Part shown: piece after piece, positions 26,414 to 34,759 of the stretch
Position numbering within the stretch: position 1 is the first letter of the stretch
Layout of the letters: every line of letters begins with the position of its first letter
Assembly (NCBI GenBank): GCA_944326855.1
Contig: CALVFO010000054.1
Coordinates: 1-64,000 of the forward strand
DNA length: 64,000 nucleotides
Direction of reading: 5' to 3'
Source of the DNA: an uncultured Alistipes sp.
GTDB taxonomy: Bacteria > Bacteroidota > Bacteroidia > Bacteroidales > Rikenellaceae
Notes under the pieces: generated by a model
Seen by the model: the letters and a program-made list of their open reading frames with translations, nothing else
Database searches by the model: none
What the model was told of the DNA's origin: nothing
Position numbers and translations under genes: made by a program

Positions 26414-28195
26414 ATGGAGATCGAAAAATTCCTGCTCGAAAAGGTGACCGCCGCGGTCACGACCCTATATGGAGAAGTGGCACCTGAAGCCATTCAACTG
26501 CAAAAAACCCGCAAAGAATTCGAAGGCGACATGACATTGGTGGTTTTTCCGCTGTTGCGGGCCAGCCGCAAGAAACCGGAACAGACCGCCGAGGAGATCG
26601 GTCAGGCCCTGGTCGCCTCGACGCCCGAAATCGCCGGTTATAACGTGATCAAGGGCTTTCTGAACCTCTCGTTGAGCGGGGCGTTCTGGGGACAGCGTCT
26701 GGAAGAGATTCTGGCCGACGAGACCTACGGACAAGGTGCACCGACCGGTCGTCACATCATGGTGGAATATTCCTCCCCCAACACCAACAAGCCCCTGCAT
26801 CTGGGACACATCCGCAACAACCTGCTGGGTTATTCGGTCGCCCGTATTCTGGAGGCCGACGGCAACCGGGTCATGAAGGTCAACCTGGTTAATGACCGGG
26901 GGATTCATATCTGCAAGTCGATGTTGGCCTGGCAGCTTTTCGGCGGGGGCGAAACCCCGGCTTCTTCGGGCATGAAGGGCGACCACCTGGTCGGTAAATA
27001 CTATGTGGCTTTCGACAAAGCCTACAAGGAACAGATCAAGGAGCTGATGGCGCAGGGCATGGACGAAGATACGGCCAAGCGGGAGGCTCCGATCATGAAA
27101 CAGGCTCAGGAAATGCTGCGTAAATGGGAAGCCAAAGACCCCGAAATCTACGGGCTGTGGCAAACCATGAACGGCTGGGTTTACGAAGGTTTCGACAAGA
27201 CCTACCAGGAAATGGGAGTCAGCTTCGATAAAGTGTACTACGAATCGCAAACCTACCTGCTGGGTAAATCCATCGTGCAGGAGGGGCTCGATAAGGGGAT
27301 CTTCTTCCGCAAGGAGGACGGTTCGGTATGGATCGACCTGAGCGCCGACGGTCTTGACCAGAAACTGCTGTTGCGCGGTGACGGCACCTCGGTCTACATG
27401 ACCCAGGATTTGGGAACGGCCTACACCCGTTTCAAGGAAGAAAACCTCGACGACATGATCTATGTGGTGGGTAACGAACAAAACTACCACTTCCAGGTAC
27501 TGAAACTCATCCTCGGTAAACTGGGTTACGAATGGGCTGACCACATCACCCACCTCTCCTACGGCATGGTGGAACTGCCCGAAGGAAAGATGAAGTCGCG
27601 TGAGGGCACGGTGGTCGATGCCGACGACCTGATCGAAGCGATGGTGGAAACCGCCCGCGAGATGTCGCAGGAGTTGGGCAAGTTGGACGGTCTGAGTGCC
27701 GAAGAGGTTCACGATATCTGTCACATGGTAGGACTCGGAGCCCTCAAATATTTCATTCTGAAGGTCGATCCACGCAAAACAATGCTCTTCGATCCCAAGG
27801 AATCCATCGATTTCAACGGGAACACGGGGCCGTTTATTCAGTATACTCACGCCCGCATCAAATCGGTGCTGCGTAAGGCGGCTGAAGCGGGCGTCATGCC
27901 GGCCATCCGGATCGACGGATCGTTGCTGGTCGCCGAAGAGGCTGCCCTCATTCAGATGCTGACCGAATATCCGGCCACGGTCAAGGCGGCGGCGGCCAAC
28001 TTCTCGCCGGCGCTGATCGCCAATTACGTCTACGAGCTGGCCAAGAGTTATAACGGGTACTACCACGACTTCCCGATTATGCGGGAGAGCGATCCGACCA
28101 AACAGGCGCTGCGCCTGGTCCTGTCGGCGACGGTGGCCCGGATTATTGCCTCGGGCATGGCTTTGTTGGGCATCGGGGTGCCTGACCGTATGTAA
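26414..28195 (+). CDS. argS: arginyl-tRNA synthetase
   Basis: 593 residues from ATG 26414 (MEIEKFLLEKVTAA). Longer frames upstream overlap dusB. Class I synthetase charging tRNA-Arg. The N-terminal additional domain that binds the tRNA elbow covers about 1-100. The HIGH-type motif PLHLGHIRN is at 127-135, the KMSKS equivalent is GKMKSREGT, and the C-terminal anticodon-binding helices end LLGIGVPDRM. Complete and of normal length. Confidence 0.97.
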   Translation: MEIEKFLLEKVTAAVTTLYGEVAPEAIQLQKTRKEFEGDMTLVVFPLLRASRKKPEQTAEEIGQALVASTPEIAGYNVIKGFLNLSLSGAFWGQRLEEILADETYGQGAPTGRHIMVEYSSPNTNKPLHLGHIRNNLLGYSVARILEADGNRVMKVNLVNDRGIHICKSMLAWQLFGGGETPASSGMKGDHLVGKYYVAFDKAYKEQIKELMAQGMDEDTAKREAPIMKQAQEMLRKWEAKDPEIYGLWQTMNGWVYEGFDKTYQEMGVSFDKVYYESQTYLLGKSIVQEGLDKGIFFRKEDGSVWIDLSADGLDQKLLLRGDGTSVYMTQDLGTAYTRFKEENLDDMIYVVGNEQNYHFQVLKLILGKLGYEWADHITHLSYGMVELPEGKMKSREGTVVDADDLIEAMVETAREMSQELGKLDGLSAEEVHDICHMVGLGALKYFILKVDPRKTMLFDPKESIDFNGNTGPFIQYTHARIKSVLRKAAEAGVMPAIRIDGSLLVAEEAALIQMLTEYPATVKAAAANFSPALIANYVYELAKSYNGYYHDFPIMRESDPTKQALRLVLSATVARIIASGMALLGIGVPDRM

Positions 28196-28717
28196 GTCTC
28201 GGGTCCGGTCGATCGGAATCGTGCGAATTGCGGTTTTTTCGGGACATTTGCATGTCCTGTCTCTCGAGAAGGTGCGAAGTCGTCGGTTATTGGTCCCTCT
28301 GAAAATCAGATTGAGGTAAGAGAGGGTGCATTCGGAGACATCAGAGACATCGGAAGCAGGAGATATCGGGCAAAACCCCCAAGGCCGGGAAAACCGGGAA
28401 AACCGGGAAAACCGGGAGCGGGAAGCTCGACGGGGGTCGTCCCGGGAAAAGATTCGCTTCGGACAGAGCTCGGGGGATTGAGAAGCGGTGATCGTGTTGT
28501 TGTCGGGCTGTAGATCGCGCCTCTGTTCTCAGACGGAGTTCTCGGCGCTGGCGGGGAAAGTCGCGGCTGAACGTTCCGGAACACGGGATCGGACAGCCTG
28601 TACTTCGGACCGAAAGGAGCCCCTCCCGGACAATTTGATCGGCCCGGAAAAACGGCAATTCCGGACCTTTTCGCAAAACCCGACGGAAACGCCGCCAATC
28701 GCATAAGTTCATTACCC
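28196..28717. other. intergenic stretch before the flippase gene
   Basis: About 520 GC-rich bases. It holds a 9-bp minisatellite (28385-28416). No promoter matching the TAnnTTTG pattern, RNA gene or convincing small protein was seen. Confidence 0.55.
28385..28416. repeat. 9-bp tandem repeat, CCGGGAAAA x3.5
   Basis: Three exact copies of CCGGGAAAA at 28385-28411, then CCGGG. A simple sequence repeat in non-coding DNA. Confidence 0.85.
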
Positions 28718-30208
28718 ATGGGTATCGTCAAGCGGGACAGCATATCGATTACCATCCTCTCCTACGTCGGAGCGGCCATCGGTTATGTGAACAAAATCCT
28801 GCTCTTTCCTAATTTCCTGAGCGAAGAGCAGGTCGGCTTGACCAGTATTCTGGTCTCGCTGGCGATGATCTATGCTCAGCTGTCGGCCTTGGGGATCAAC
28901 TCCACGGTCGTCAAATTCTTCCCGTTTTTCCGGACCCCCGACCGACGCCACAACGGATTGTTCTTCTGGTCGGCCTTGGGAATCAGTTTCGGCTTCGTGT
29001 TGTTCACCCTGCTCTTCCTGCTGTTCAAGGAGCCGGTGATGAACTATTTTGCCAAAGAATCCCCCCTGCTGTCGGAATATTACCTGCTGCTGATTCCTCT
29101 GGGGTTGACCACCCTGTTCTATAACTTTTTCAGCAGCTGGTTGCAGGCCTTTTTCAAGACGGTCATCTCTACGGCCGTGTACGATGTTCTGCTGAGGCTG
29201 TTGATGACCCTCGAAATCTCCCTTTATGCCTTCGGGTTGATCGACTTCGAGCAATTCATCGTCATCTATGTGCTCATCTACTTCGTTCCCACGATTATTC
29301 TGCTGCTCTATACCGCCTGGCTCCGGCAGATCAGTCTGCGCCCGGCCTTTACCTCCCGGACCCGGACTCTGGTGGCCATCGCCGGCACCTACGGACTGTG
29401 GCAATACCTCGGCGGAGCTTCGGTCTACATCACCAACGTGATCGATCAAACCATGCTGGCCGGTATCCAGGGATTGGTGCAGGGCGGGATCTATTCGGTG
29501 ATGATGTACATGGTCAGCGCCATGATGATTCCCAACCGTTCGGTGATCAAAGTCTCGACTCCCATCGTCGCCAACCTCTGGAAAGAACGGGCCATGGCCC
29601 GTATGCAGGAGATGCATCGCGAGGTGTCGCAGATGAACCTGATTATCGGCTGTTATATCTTCCTGGCCATCTGGATCAACCTCGACAATATTTTCAGCCT
29701 GATGCCCGACTCCTATGCCGCCGGGCGCTATGTCTTTCTGTTCCTGGGCCTGGGGCGTATCTTCGAGATGTATTCCGGCCTGACGGGCGTGATCCTGATT
29801 ACCTCCAAACGATACCGTTACGACTTCACGTTCTCCATCCTGCTGGTATTCATGACCGTCGGGACCAATGCGCTGTTGATTCCCCGGTTGGGTATGAACG
29901 GTGCCGCCCTGGCCACCATGATTACGGTGATCGTCTACAACCTGTTGCGTATTCTGTTCGTCTGGAAATTCTTCCGGCTGCAACCCTTCGGTCGGGGCGA
30001 TTTCGCGGTGTTGGGACTGATGGTGGCGGGGGGCCTTTTGTCGGCCGTTATGCCTCGGTTGGGCGGCTGGTGGTTGGATGCACCGGTTCGGACCCTGCTC
30101 GTTTCGCTGGTATTCGTGCTGCCGATCTACTGGTTGAGGCTCTCCCCGGCTATTAACCTTACCCTGAAAAACTGGCTGAAACGTATCGGAATCTCTCTTC
30201 CCCGCTAA
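28718..30208 (+). CDS. polysaccharide flippase, MATE/Wzx (oligosaccharidyl-lipid) type
   Basis: 496 residues, almost entirely hydrophobic with about 12-14 membrane helices. The start MGIVKRDSISITILSYVGAA is typical of Bacteroidetes Wzx/MviN-like polysaccharide transport proteins: a cytoplasmic basic start, then the first helix. It probably flips lipid-linked glycans across the inner membrane. No glycosyltransferase cluster is adjacent, which is unusual for a capsule flippase and fits a stand-alone exporter. The substrate cannot be told from sequence. Confidence 0.8.
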   Translation: MGIVKRDSISITILSYVGAAIGYVNKILLFPNFLSEEQVGLTSILVSLAMIYAQLSALGINSTVVKFFPFFRTPDRRHNGLFFWSALGISFGFVLFTLLFLLFKEPVMNYFAKESPLLSEYYLLLIPLGLTTLFYNFFSSWLQAFFKTVISTAVYDVLLRLLMTLEISLYAFGLIDFEQFIVIYVLIYFVPTIILLLYTAWLRQISLRPAFTSRTRTLVAIAGTYGLWQYLGGASVYITNVIDQTMLAGIQGLVQGGIYSVMMYMVSAMMIPNRSVIKVSTPIVANLWKERAMARMQEMHREVSQMNLIIGCYIFLAIWINLDNIFSLMPDSYAAGRYVFLFLGLGRIFEMYSGLTGVILITSKRYRYDFTFSILLVFMTVGTNALLIPRLGMNGAALATMITVIVYNLLRILFVWKFFRLQPFGRGDFAVLGLMVAGGLLSAVMPRLGGWWLDAPVRTLLVSLVFVLPIYWLRLSPAINLTLKNWLKRIGISLPR

Positions 30209-30255
30209 ATGCATGGAATTCGAGAAGAAGAAGCGGGGTGGCTCGGGAAATTTTT

Positions 30256-30263
30256 TATCTTTG
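30256..30263 (+). promoter_or_regulatory. promoter -7 element for the GH78-like gene
   Basis: TATCTTTG, 25 bases before the ATG. Confidence 0.65.
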
Positions 30264-30287
30264 TAAAGATTCCTAAATTTCTGACCT

Positions 30288-32723
30288 ATGAACTATTTCC
30301 GTCTTATTGTGGCCGGATGCTGGGGGCTGTGTGTGTGCGGGACGACCGCGGTGATGGCCGTGCCTGCCGCTCCTGCTTCCGCTTCTCCGGTCAAAGTCGC
30401 TATTCCTTCCGAACGAGTGCAGAAACAGACCTGGGATGCTGGTTGGATTACCCTGCCGGAGGCTTCGCCCTACGATTACGGGGTCTACCATTTCCGCCGG
30501 AATTTTGATCTCAAAGACAAACCCGATTCGTTCGTCATCAATATCTCCGCCGATAACCGTTACCGGCTCTATGTCAATGGCACCCCCGCCTGCTGGGGCC
30601 CTGCCCGGGGCGATCAACTGGCCTGGAATTACGAAACACTGGATATCGCTCCGCTGTTACGGGCGGGAAAAAATACCCTCGCCGTGTTGGTTTGGAACAT
30701 GGGGATTTACCGGCCCTGTGCTCAACTGACCTATCAAACCGGACTGATCGTTCAGGGGAACGGCCCCGCTGAAGAGGTCGTTTCCACCACCAAAGAACAA
30801 CGCTGGCTCGCCCGGAAAGATCAGGCTTTCGGTCCGTTATATACCAGTTTCGTGGGAACCGGAGATTCTATCCGGGGCGAAAAATTCCTCTGGGGGTGGG
30901 AGCAACCCCAGTACGACGATTCGGACTGGGAAACGGCTCGGGTCGGTCGCGCCGGGAATCCCTACGGAGCTTCGCTGTACGGAGGCTATGATCTGGTGCT
31001 GGTGCCGCGTGAAATTCCCCTGATGGAAGAGACCCTGCAACGCATTCCGGTCATCCGTCGCAGCGAGGGAATCGACCCCTCGACCCGATTCATCGACGGC
31101 AACGATCCGTTGACCATCCCGGCCCATACCTCCTGCACGATTCTGCTCGACCAAACCTACCTGACCAATGCCTATCCCGAGCTGATTGTCAGCGGTGGGA
31201 AAGGGGCCTGCATTCGGATGAGTTTTGCCGAGGCGCTTTTCGACGACAACCGCCAGAAAGGCAACCGTAACGAAATCGAAGGACGGAATATCAAAAACGG
31301 AACCAGCAAGAATTACGACTTGATCTACCCGGACGGGGCCGAACATCGACTCTACCGCACCCTCTGGTTCCGTACCTACCGTTACTTCCAACTGGAGATT
31401 ACGACGGCCGATCAACCCCTGGTGATCGAAGACCTCTACGGGATGTTTACCGGATATCCGTTCCGGGAACAGGGATCTTTCACGTCGGACGATCCGCTGC
31501 TCGACCGTATCTGGGAGACGGGTTGGCGTACGGCCCGACTCTGTGCCGTGGAAACCTATTTCGACTGTCCCTACTACGAACAGTTGCAATACGTGGGCGA
31601 CACCCGTATTCAGGCGCTGATTTCGCTGTATGTGTCGGGGGACGACCGGCTGATGCGTCAGGCCATTCGGGCCTTTAATCTGTCCCGCTCGTGGGAAGGA
31701 ATCACCAAATGCCACTACCCGGGCATGAACCCTCAGTTCATTCCGCCGTTCTCGCTCTATTGGATCAATATGCTGCACGATTACTGGATGTATCGCGATG
31801 ATGAGGCCTTCCTGCGGAGCATGCTTCCCGGGGTCGTTTCCATCCTGACCTGGTACGAAGGTATGATCGATCCCGCAACGGGAATGGTGCGCAGTCGGGT
31901 GCCTCACTGGAACTTTGTGGACTGGGTGCCGGCTTGGAATCCGCCTCAGACTCCGGGTCCGGGTACGCCGCCCGAAAGCGAACGCTACGGCTCCTCCATC
32001 GTGACCCTGCATATGGCCGATGCCCTGCGCGATGCCTCCGAACTGATGCTCCATTTCGGCCGGGATTACGAAGCCCGGCGTTACGACTCCCTGAGTCGCA
32101 GTCTGCGGGAGTCTACTTACCGGCAATGCTGGGATCCCGCTCGAGGCTTGTTGCACGACTACATCGGAAGTCCCTCGTTCAGTCAGCATGCCAACATCAT
32201 GGGGATTCTTACCGATGCCATTCCCGAAACGGATCAGGTCGCCGTATTCGAACGCCTGAACAGCGATACGACCCTGGCTCAGGCCACTTTCTATTATCGC
32301 TTCTATTTGACTCGGGCGCTCAAGAAAGTGGGATTGGGAGATCGTTATTCCCGCATGTTGGGCCCCTGGAAACAGATGCTCGATTTGGGGCTGACAACCT
32401 TTGCCGAAAATCCGGAACCGACCCGTTCGGATTGTCATGCCTGGAGTTCGAGCCCCAACTACGATTTTCTGGCGACGATTTGCGGGATCGAACCGGCGGC
32501 GCCCGGATTCTCGAAAGTGCGGATCGCACCCCATCCCGGACACCTGAAGCGCATCGAGGGACGAGTTCCCCATCCGCTGGGTGAGATACGGGTGAATCTT
32601 CACGCCGAGAAGGATCGGCTGACCGGAGAAGTCGTCCTCCCCGAGGGCTTACAGGGCGATTTCATTTGGGCCGGTCAGACGTTGCCGTTGCACAGCGGAG
32701 TCAATTCGATCCGGACACGTTGA
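30288..32723 (+). CDS. alpha-L-rhamnosidase-like glycoside hydrolase (GH78 type), secreted
   Basis: 811 residues with an N-terminal signal peptide (MNYFRLIVAGCWGLCVCGTT). Residues about 60-150 form the beta-sandwich domain with FVINISADNRYRLYVNGTPA. A second sandwich covers about 240-380, then the alpha/alpha six-barrel catalytic domain (about 390-720) with TYFDCPYYEQLQYVGDTRIQ and the C-terminal SDCHAWSSSPNYDFL with the GIEPAAPGFSKVRIAPHPG sandwich. The domain order fits GH78. The usual catalytic RDER segment is replaced by YYEQLQY, so activity on rhamnose is uncertain. It lies alone between a flippase and purB, with no SusC/SusD pair nearby. Confidence 0.8.
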   Translation: MNYFRLIVAGCWGLCVCGTTAVMAVPAAPASASPVKVAIPSERVQKQTWDAGWITLPEASPYDYGVYHFRRNFDLKDKPDSFVINISADNRYRLYVNGTPACWGPARGDQLAWNYETLDIAPLLRAGKNTLAVLVWNMGIYRPCAQLTYQTGLIVQGNGPAEEVVSTTKEQRWLARKDQAFGPLYTSFVGTGDSIRGEKFLWGWEQPQYDDSDWETARVGRAGNPYGASLYGGYDLVLVPREIPLMEETLQRIPVIRRSEGIDPSTRFIDGNDPLTIPAHTSCTILLDQTYLTNAYPELIVSGGKGACIRMSFAEALFDDNRQKGNRNEIEGRNIKNGTSKNYDLIYPDGAEHRLYRTLWFRTYRYFQLEITTADQPLVIEDLYGMFTGYPFREQGSFTSDDPLLDRIWETGWRTARLCAVETYFDCPYYEQLQYVGDTRIQALISLYVSGDDRLMRQAIRAFNLSRSWEGITKCHYPGMNPQFIPPFSLYWINMLHDYWMYRDDEAFLRSMLPGVVSILTWYEGMIDPATGMVRSRVPHWNFVDWVPAWNPPQTPGPGTPPESERYGSSIVTLHMADALRDASELMLHFGRDYEARRYDSLSRSLRESTYRQCWDPARGLLHDYIGSPSFSQHANIMGILTDAIPETDQVAVFERLNSDTTLAQATFYYRFYLTRALKKVGLGDRYSRMLGPWKQMLDLGLTTFAENPEPTRSDCHAWSSSPNYDFLATICGIEPAAPGFSKVRIAPHPGHLKRIEGRVPHPLGEIRVNLHAEKDRLTGEVVLPEGLQGDFIWAGQTLPLHSGVNSIRTR

Positions 32724-32830
32724 TTGCTTCGGAGAGTTCCCAACGGCGAGGGTTTCGGCTCTGAGCGGAGAAAGAATGAAATTTCCGTTTCGGAATCCTG
32801 TTGGTCGTTTGCAATCCCCGGGAATACGAC

Positions 32831-32838
32831 TATCTTTG
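32831..32838 (+). promoter_or_regulatory. promoter -7 element for purB
   Basis: TATCTTTG, 23 bases before the chosen purB ATG. It supports the downstream start. Confidence 0.7.
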
Positions 32839-32861
32839 TATTTTCAAAACATTCGAACACT

Positions 32862-34214
32862 ATGGAACTGAACGCACTGACCGCCATTTCCCCCATCGAT
32901 GGACGCTATCGCGGCGCCTGCGAGGTATTGGCGGATTATTTCTCCGAATCCGCCCTGATCCGTTATCGGGTGTTGGTGGAAATTGAATATTTCATTGCCC
33001 TGTGCGAGTTGCCTTTGCCTCAACTCTCCGGGGTGGACAAAACCTTGTTCGAACCTTTGCGCAATGTTTATCGTGAATTCAGCGAAGCCGATGCTTTGCG
33101 CGTGAAGGAGATCGAACGCACCACCAATCACGATGTCAAGGCGGTGGAATACCTCGTCAAAGAGAAAATGGAGGCCCTGGGACTGAAAGCCTACAAGGAA
33201 TTCGTCCATTTCGGTCTTACCTCCCAGGATATCAACAATACGGCCGTACCGTACAGCCTGAGGGATGCGGCCAATGACGTTTACTACCCGTTGTTGGAAC
33301 AATTGGTGGCCCAGCTGAAAGCCATGTCCAAGGAGTGGGCCGAAATTCCACTGCTGGCCCGTACCCACGGCCAGCCTGCCTCTCCTACCAAATTGGGCAA
33401 GGAAGTGATGGTGTTCGTCGATCGGCTGAACAAGCAGATCACCCAGTTGCGGGCCATTCCTTCGCCGGCCAAATTCGGCGGAGCCACCGGGAATTTCAAC
33501 GCCCATAAGGCGGCGTATCCCGATATCGATTGGGTGGCTTTTGCCAACCACTTCGTGAATGATGTGCTGGGTCTGGAACGCTCGCAGATCACCACCCAGA
33601 TCGAACACTATGACAACATCGCTGCCATTTTCGACTGTTTCAAACGCATCAATACGATTCTGATCGACTTGTGCCGCGATATCTGGACGTATGTGTCGAT
33701 GGAATATTTCAAACAGCGGATCAAACCCGGAGAAGTGGGTTCGTCGGCCATGCCGCACAAGGTCAACCCCATCGATTTTGAAAATGCCGAAGGCAACCTG
33801 GGAATCGCCAATGCCATTTTCACCCATCTGTCGGGTAAGTTGCCGATTTCGCGGTTGCAACGCGACCTGACCGACTCCACGGTATTGCGCAACGTGGGGG
33901 TTCCGGTGGCTCACACGGTGGTGGCATTCAAGTCGATCATCAAGGGGTTGAATAAGTTGATCATCAACCTGGACAAGATCAACGAAGACCTGGAAAATAA
34001 CTGGGCTGTCGTGGCCGAAGGCATCCAGACGATCCTGCGCCGCGAACAATACCCCAATCCGTATGAAGCGCTCAAGGCATTGACCCGGACCAACAAGACG
34101 ATTACCAAAGCCGATATTGCGGCTTTCATCGAAGGATTGGATGTCTCTGAGAGTGTAAAAGAGGAATTGCGCAGACTTTCTCCCCAGACTTATACCGGGG
34201 TGTCGATTTTCTGA
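32862..34214 (+). CDS. purB: adenylosuccinate lyase
   Basis: 450 residues from ATG 32862 (MELNALTAISPIDGRY). The open frame continues upstream through the promoter and is rejected. Acts twice in purine synthesis, releasing fumarate from SAICAR and from adenylosuccinate. Fumarase/aspartase superfamily signature SSAMPHKVNPIDFENAEG starts at residue 294 with the flexible catalytic loop. The conserved TSQDINNTA and ARTHGQPASPT segments are present. E. coli-type length (456). Confidence 0.96.
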   Translation: MELNALTAISPIDGRYRGACEVLADYFSESALIRYRVLVEIEYFIALCELPLPQLSGVDKTLFEPLRNVYREFSEADALRVKEIERTTNHDVKAVEYLVKEKMEALGLKAYKEFVHFGLTSQDINNTAVPYSLRDAANDVYYPLLEQLVAQLKAMSKEWAEIPLLARTHGQPASPTKLGKEVMVFVDRLNKQITQLRAIPSPAKFGGATGNFNAHKAAYPDIDWVAFANHFVNDVLGLERSQITTQIEHYDNIAAIFDCFKRINTILIDLCRDIWTYVSMEYFKQRIKPGEVGSSAMPHKVNPIDFENAEGNLGIANAIFTHLSGKLPISRLQRDLTDSTVLRNVGVPVAHTVVAFKSIIKGLNKLIINLDKINEDLENNWAVVAEGIQTILRREQYPNPYEALKALTRTNKTITKADIAAFIEGLDVSESVKEELRRLSPQTYTGVSIF

Positions 34215-34332
34215 GACGAACCTGCGGTTCTGTCAGAGGCTGAAGGCCGGTATGTTTTTTGCAGCGTAAAACCCCGATGGCGAGGGTGTCGCCACATGAA
34301 ATAACACAGTGATTCTTAAAGATTCGAAAATT

Positions 34333-34491
34333 ATGAAAAAGTACAAATGCGAAGTATGCGGATATGTATACGATCCCGAAGTAGGCGATCCCGATAACGG
34401 CATTGAACCCGGAACGGCTTTCGAAGATCTGCCCGAAGATTGGGTATGCCCGCTTTGCCAGGAAGGTAAAGAAGTGTTTGAAGCGATTTAA
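34333..34491 (+). CDS. rubredoxin
   Basis: 52 residues from ATG 34333. One iron is bound by Cys6, Cys9 ([18 protein letters not shown]), Cys39 and Cys42 (WVCPLCQ). Small cytosolic electron carrier, often used by anaerobes for peroxide or superoxide detoxification. A longer in-frame start eight codons upstream lacks homology. Single-gene unit closed by a strong hairpin. No rubrerythrin or reductase gene is adjacent. Confidence 0.96.
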   Translation: MKKYKCEVCGYVYDPEVGDPDNGIEPGTAFEDLPEDWVCPLCQEGKEVFEAI

Positions 34492-34510
34492 CCTTCGGAA
34501 GAACCCCTTG

Positions 34511-34551
34511 ACCGGCCGCAATCCCGATAAGCGGGATTGCGGCCGGTTTGT
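34511..34551 (+). terminator. rubredoxin terminator
   Basis: Perfect 16-bp stem (ACCGGCCGCAATCCCG at 34511-34526 with 34532-34547), followed by TTGTT. Confidence 0.85.
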
Positions 34552-34649
34552 TGAGGATAGACGGGCAGAACGATTCGGGGCTCGTCCCGGCCTGATTATT
34601 TCAAAGGATCGCTTCGGGGTTTGGGGGCTTGCCTCCGATGCCATGCCTC

Positions 34650-34696
34650 TTTTCATAAAAAAGCCTCTTCGGGAAGAAGAGGCTTTTTTATGAAAA
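34650..34696. terminator. bidirectional terminator between rubredoxin and aconitase
   Basis: Perfect 21-bp inverted repeat (34650-34670 with 34676-34696) around GGGAA. T runs on both sides allow function on either strand; it lies 64 bases past the aconitase stop. Confidence 0.88.
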
Positions 34697-34759
34697 TGAT
34701 TGGTTCGCTGTCGGTTTGGGCGCCGTTTTGTTCCCGGTGCGTGGAAACCGAAACTCCGG

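Noticed and set aside
28385-28416. Short tandem repeat considered as a CRISPR-like array.
   Set aside because: The units are 9 bp with no spacers and no cas genes in the window.
28712-30214. A 500-codon frame antisense to the flippase gene.
   Set aside because: The plus-strand product has clear membrane helices; the antisense product is His/Gln/Gly-rich with no signal or motif, typical of a shadow frame in GC-rich DNA.
30837-32603. A 588-codon frame antisense to the GH78-like gene.
   Set aside because: Shadow of a real gene with recognisable glycosidase domains; no promoter or ribosome binding site on the other strand.
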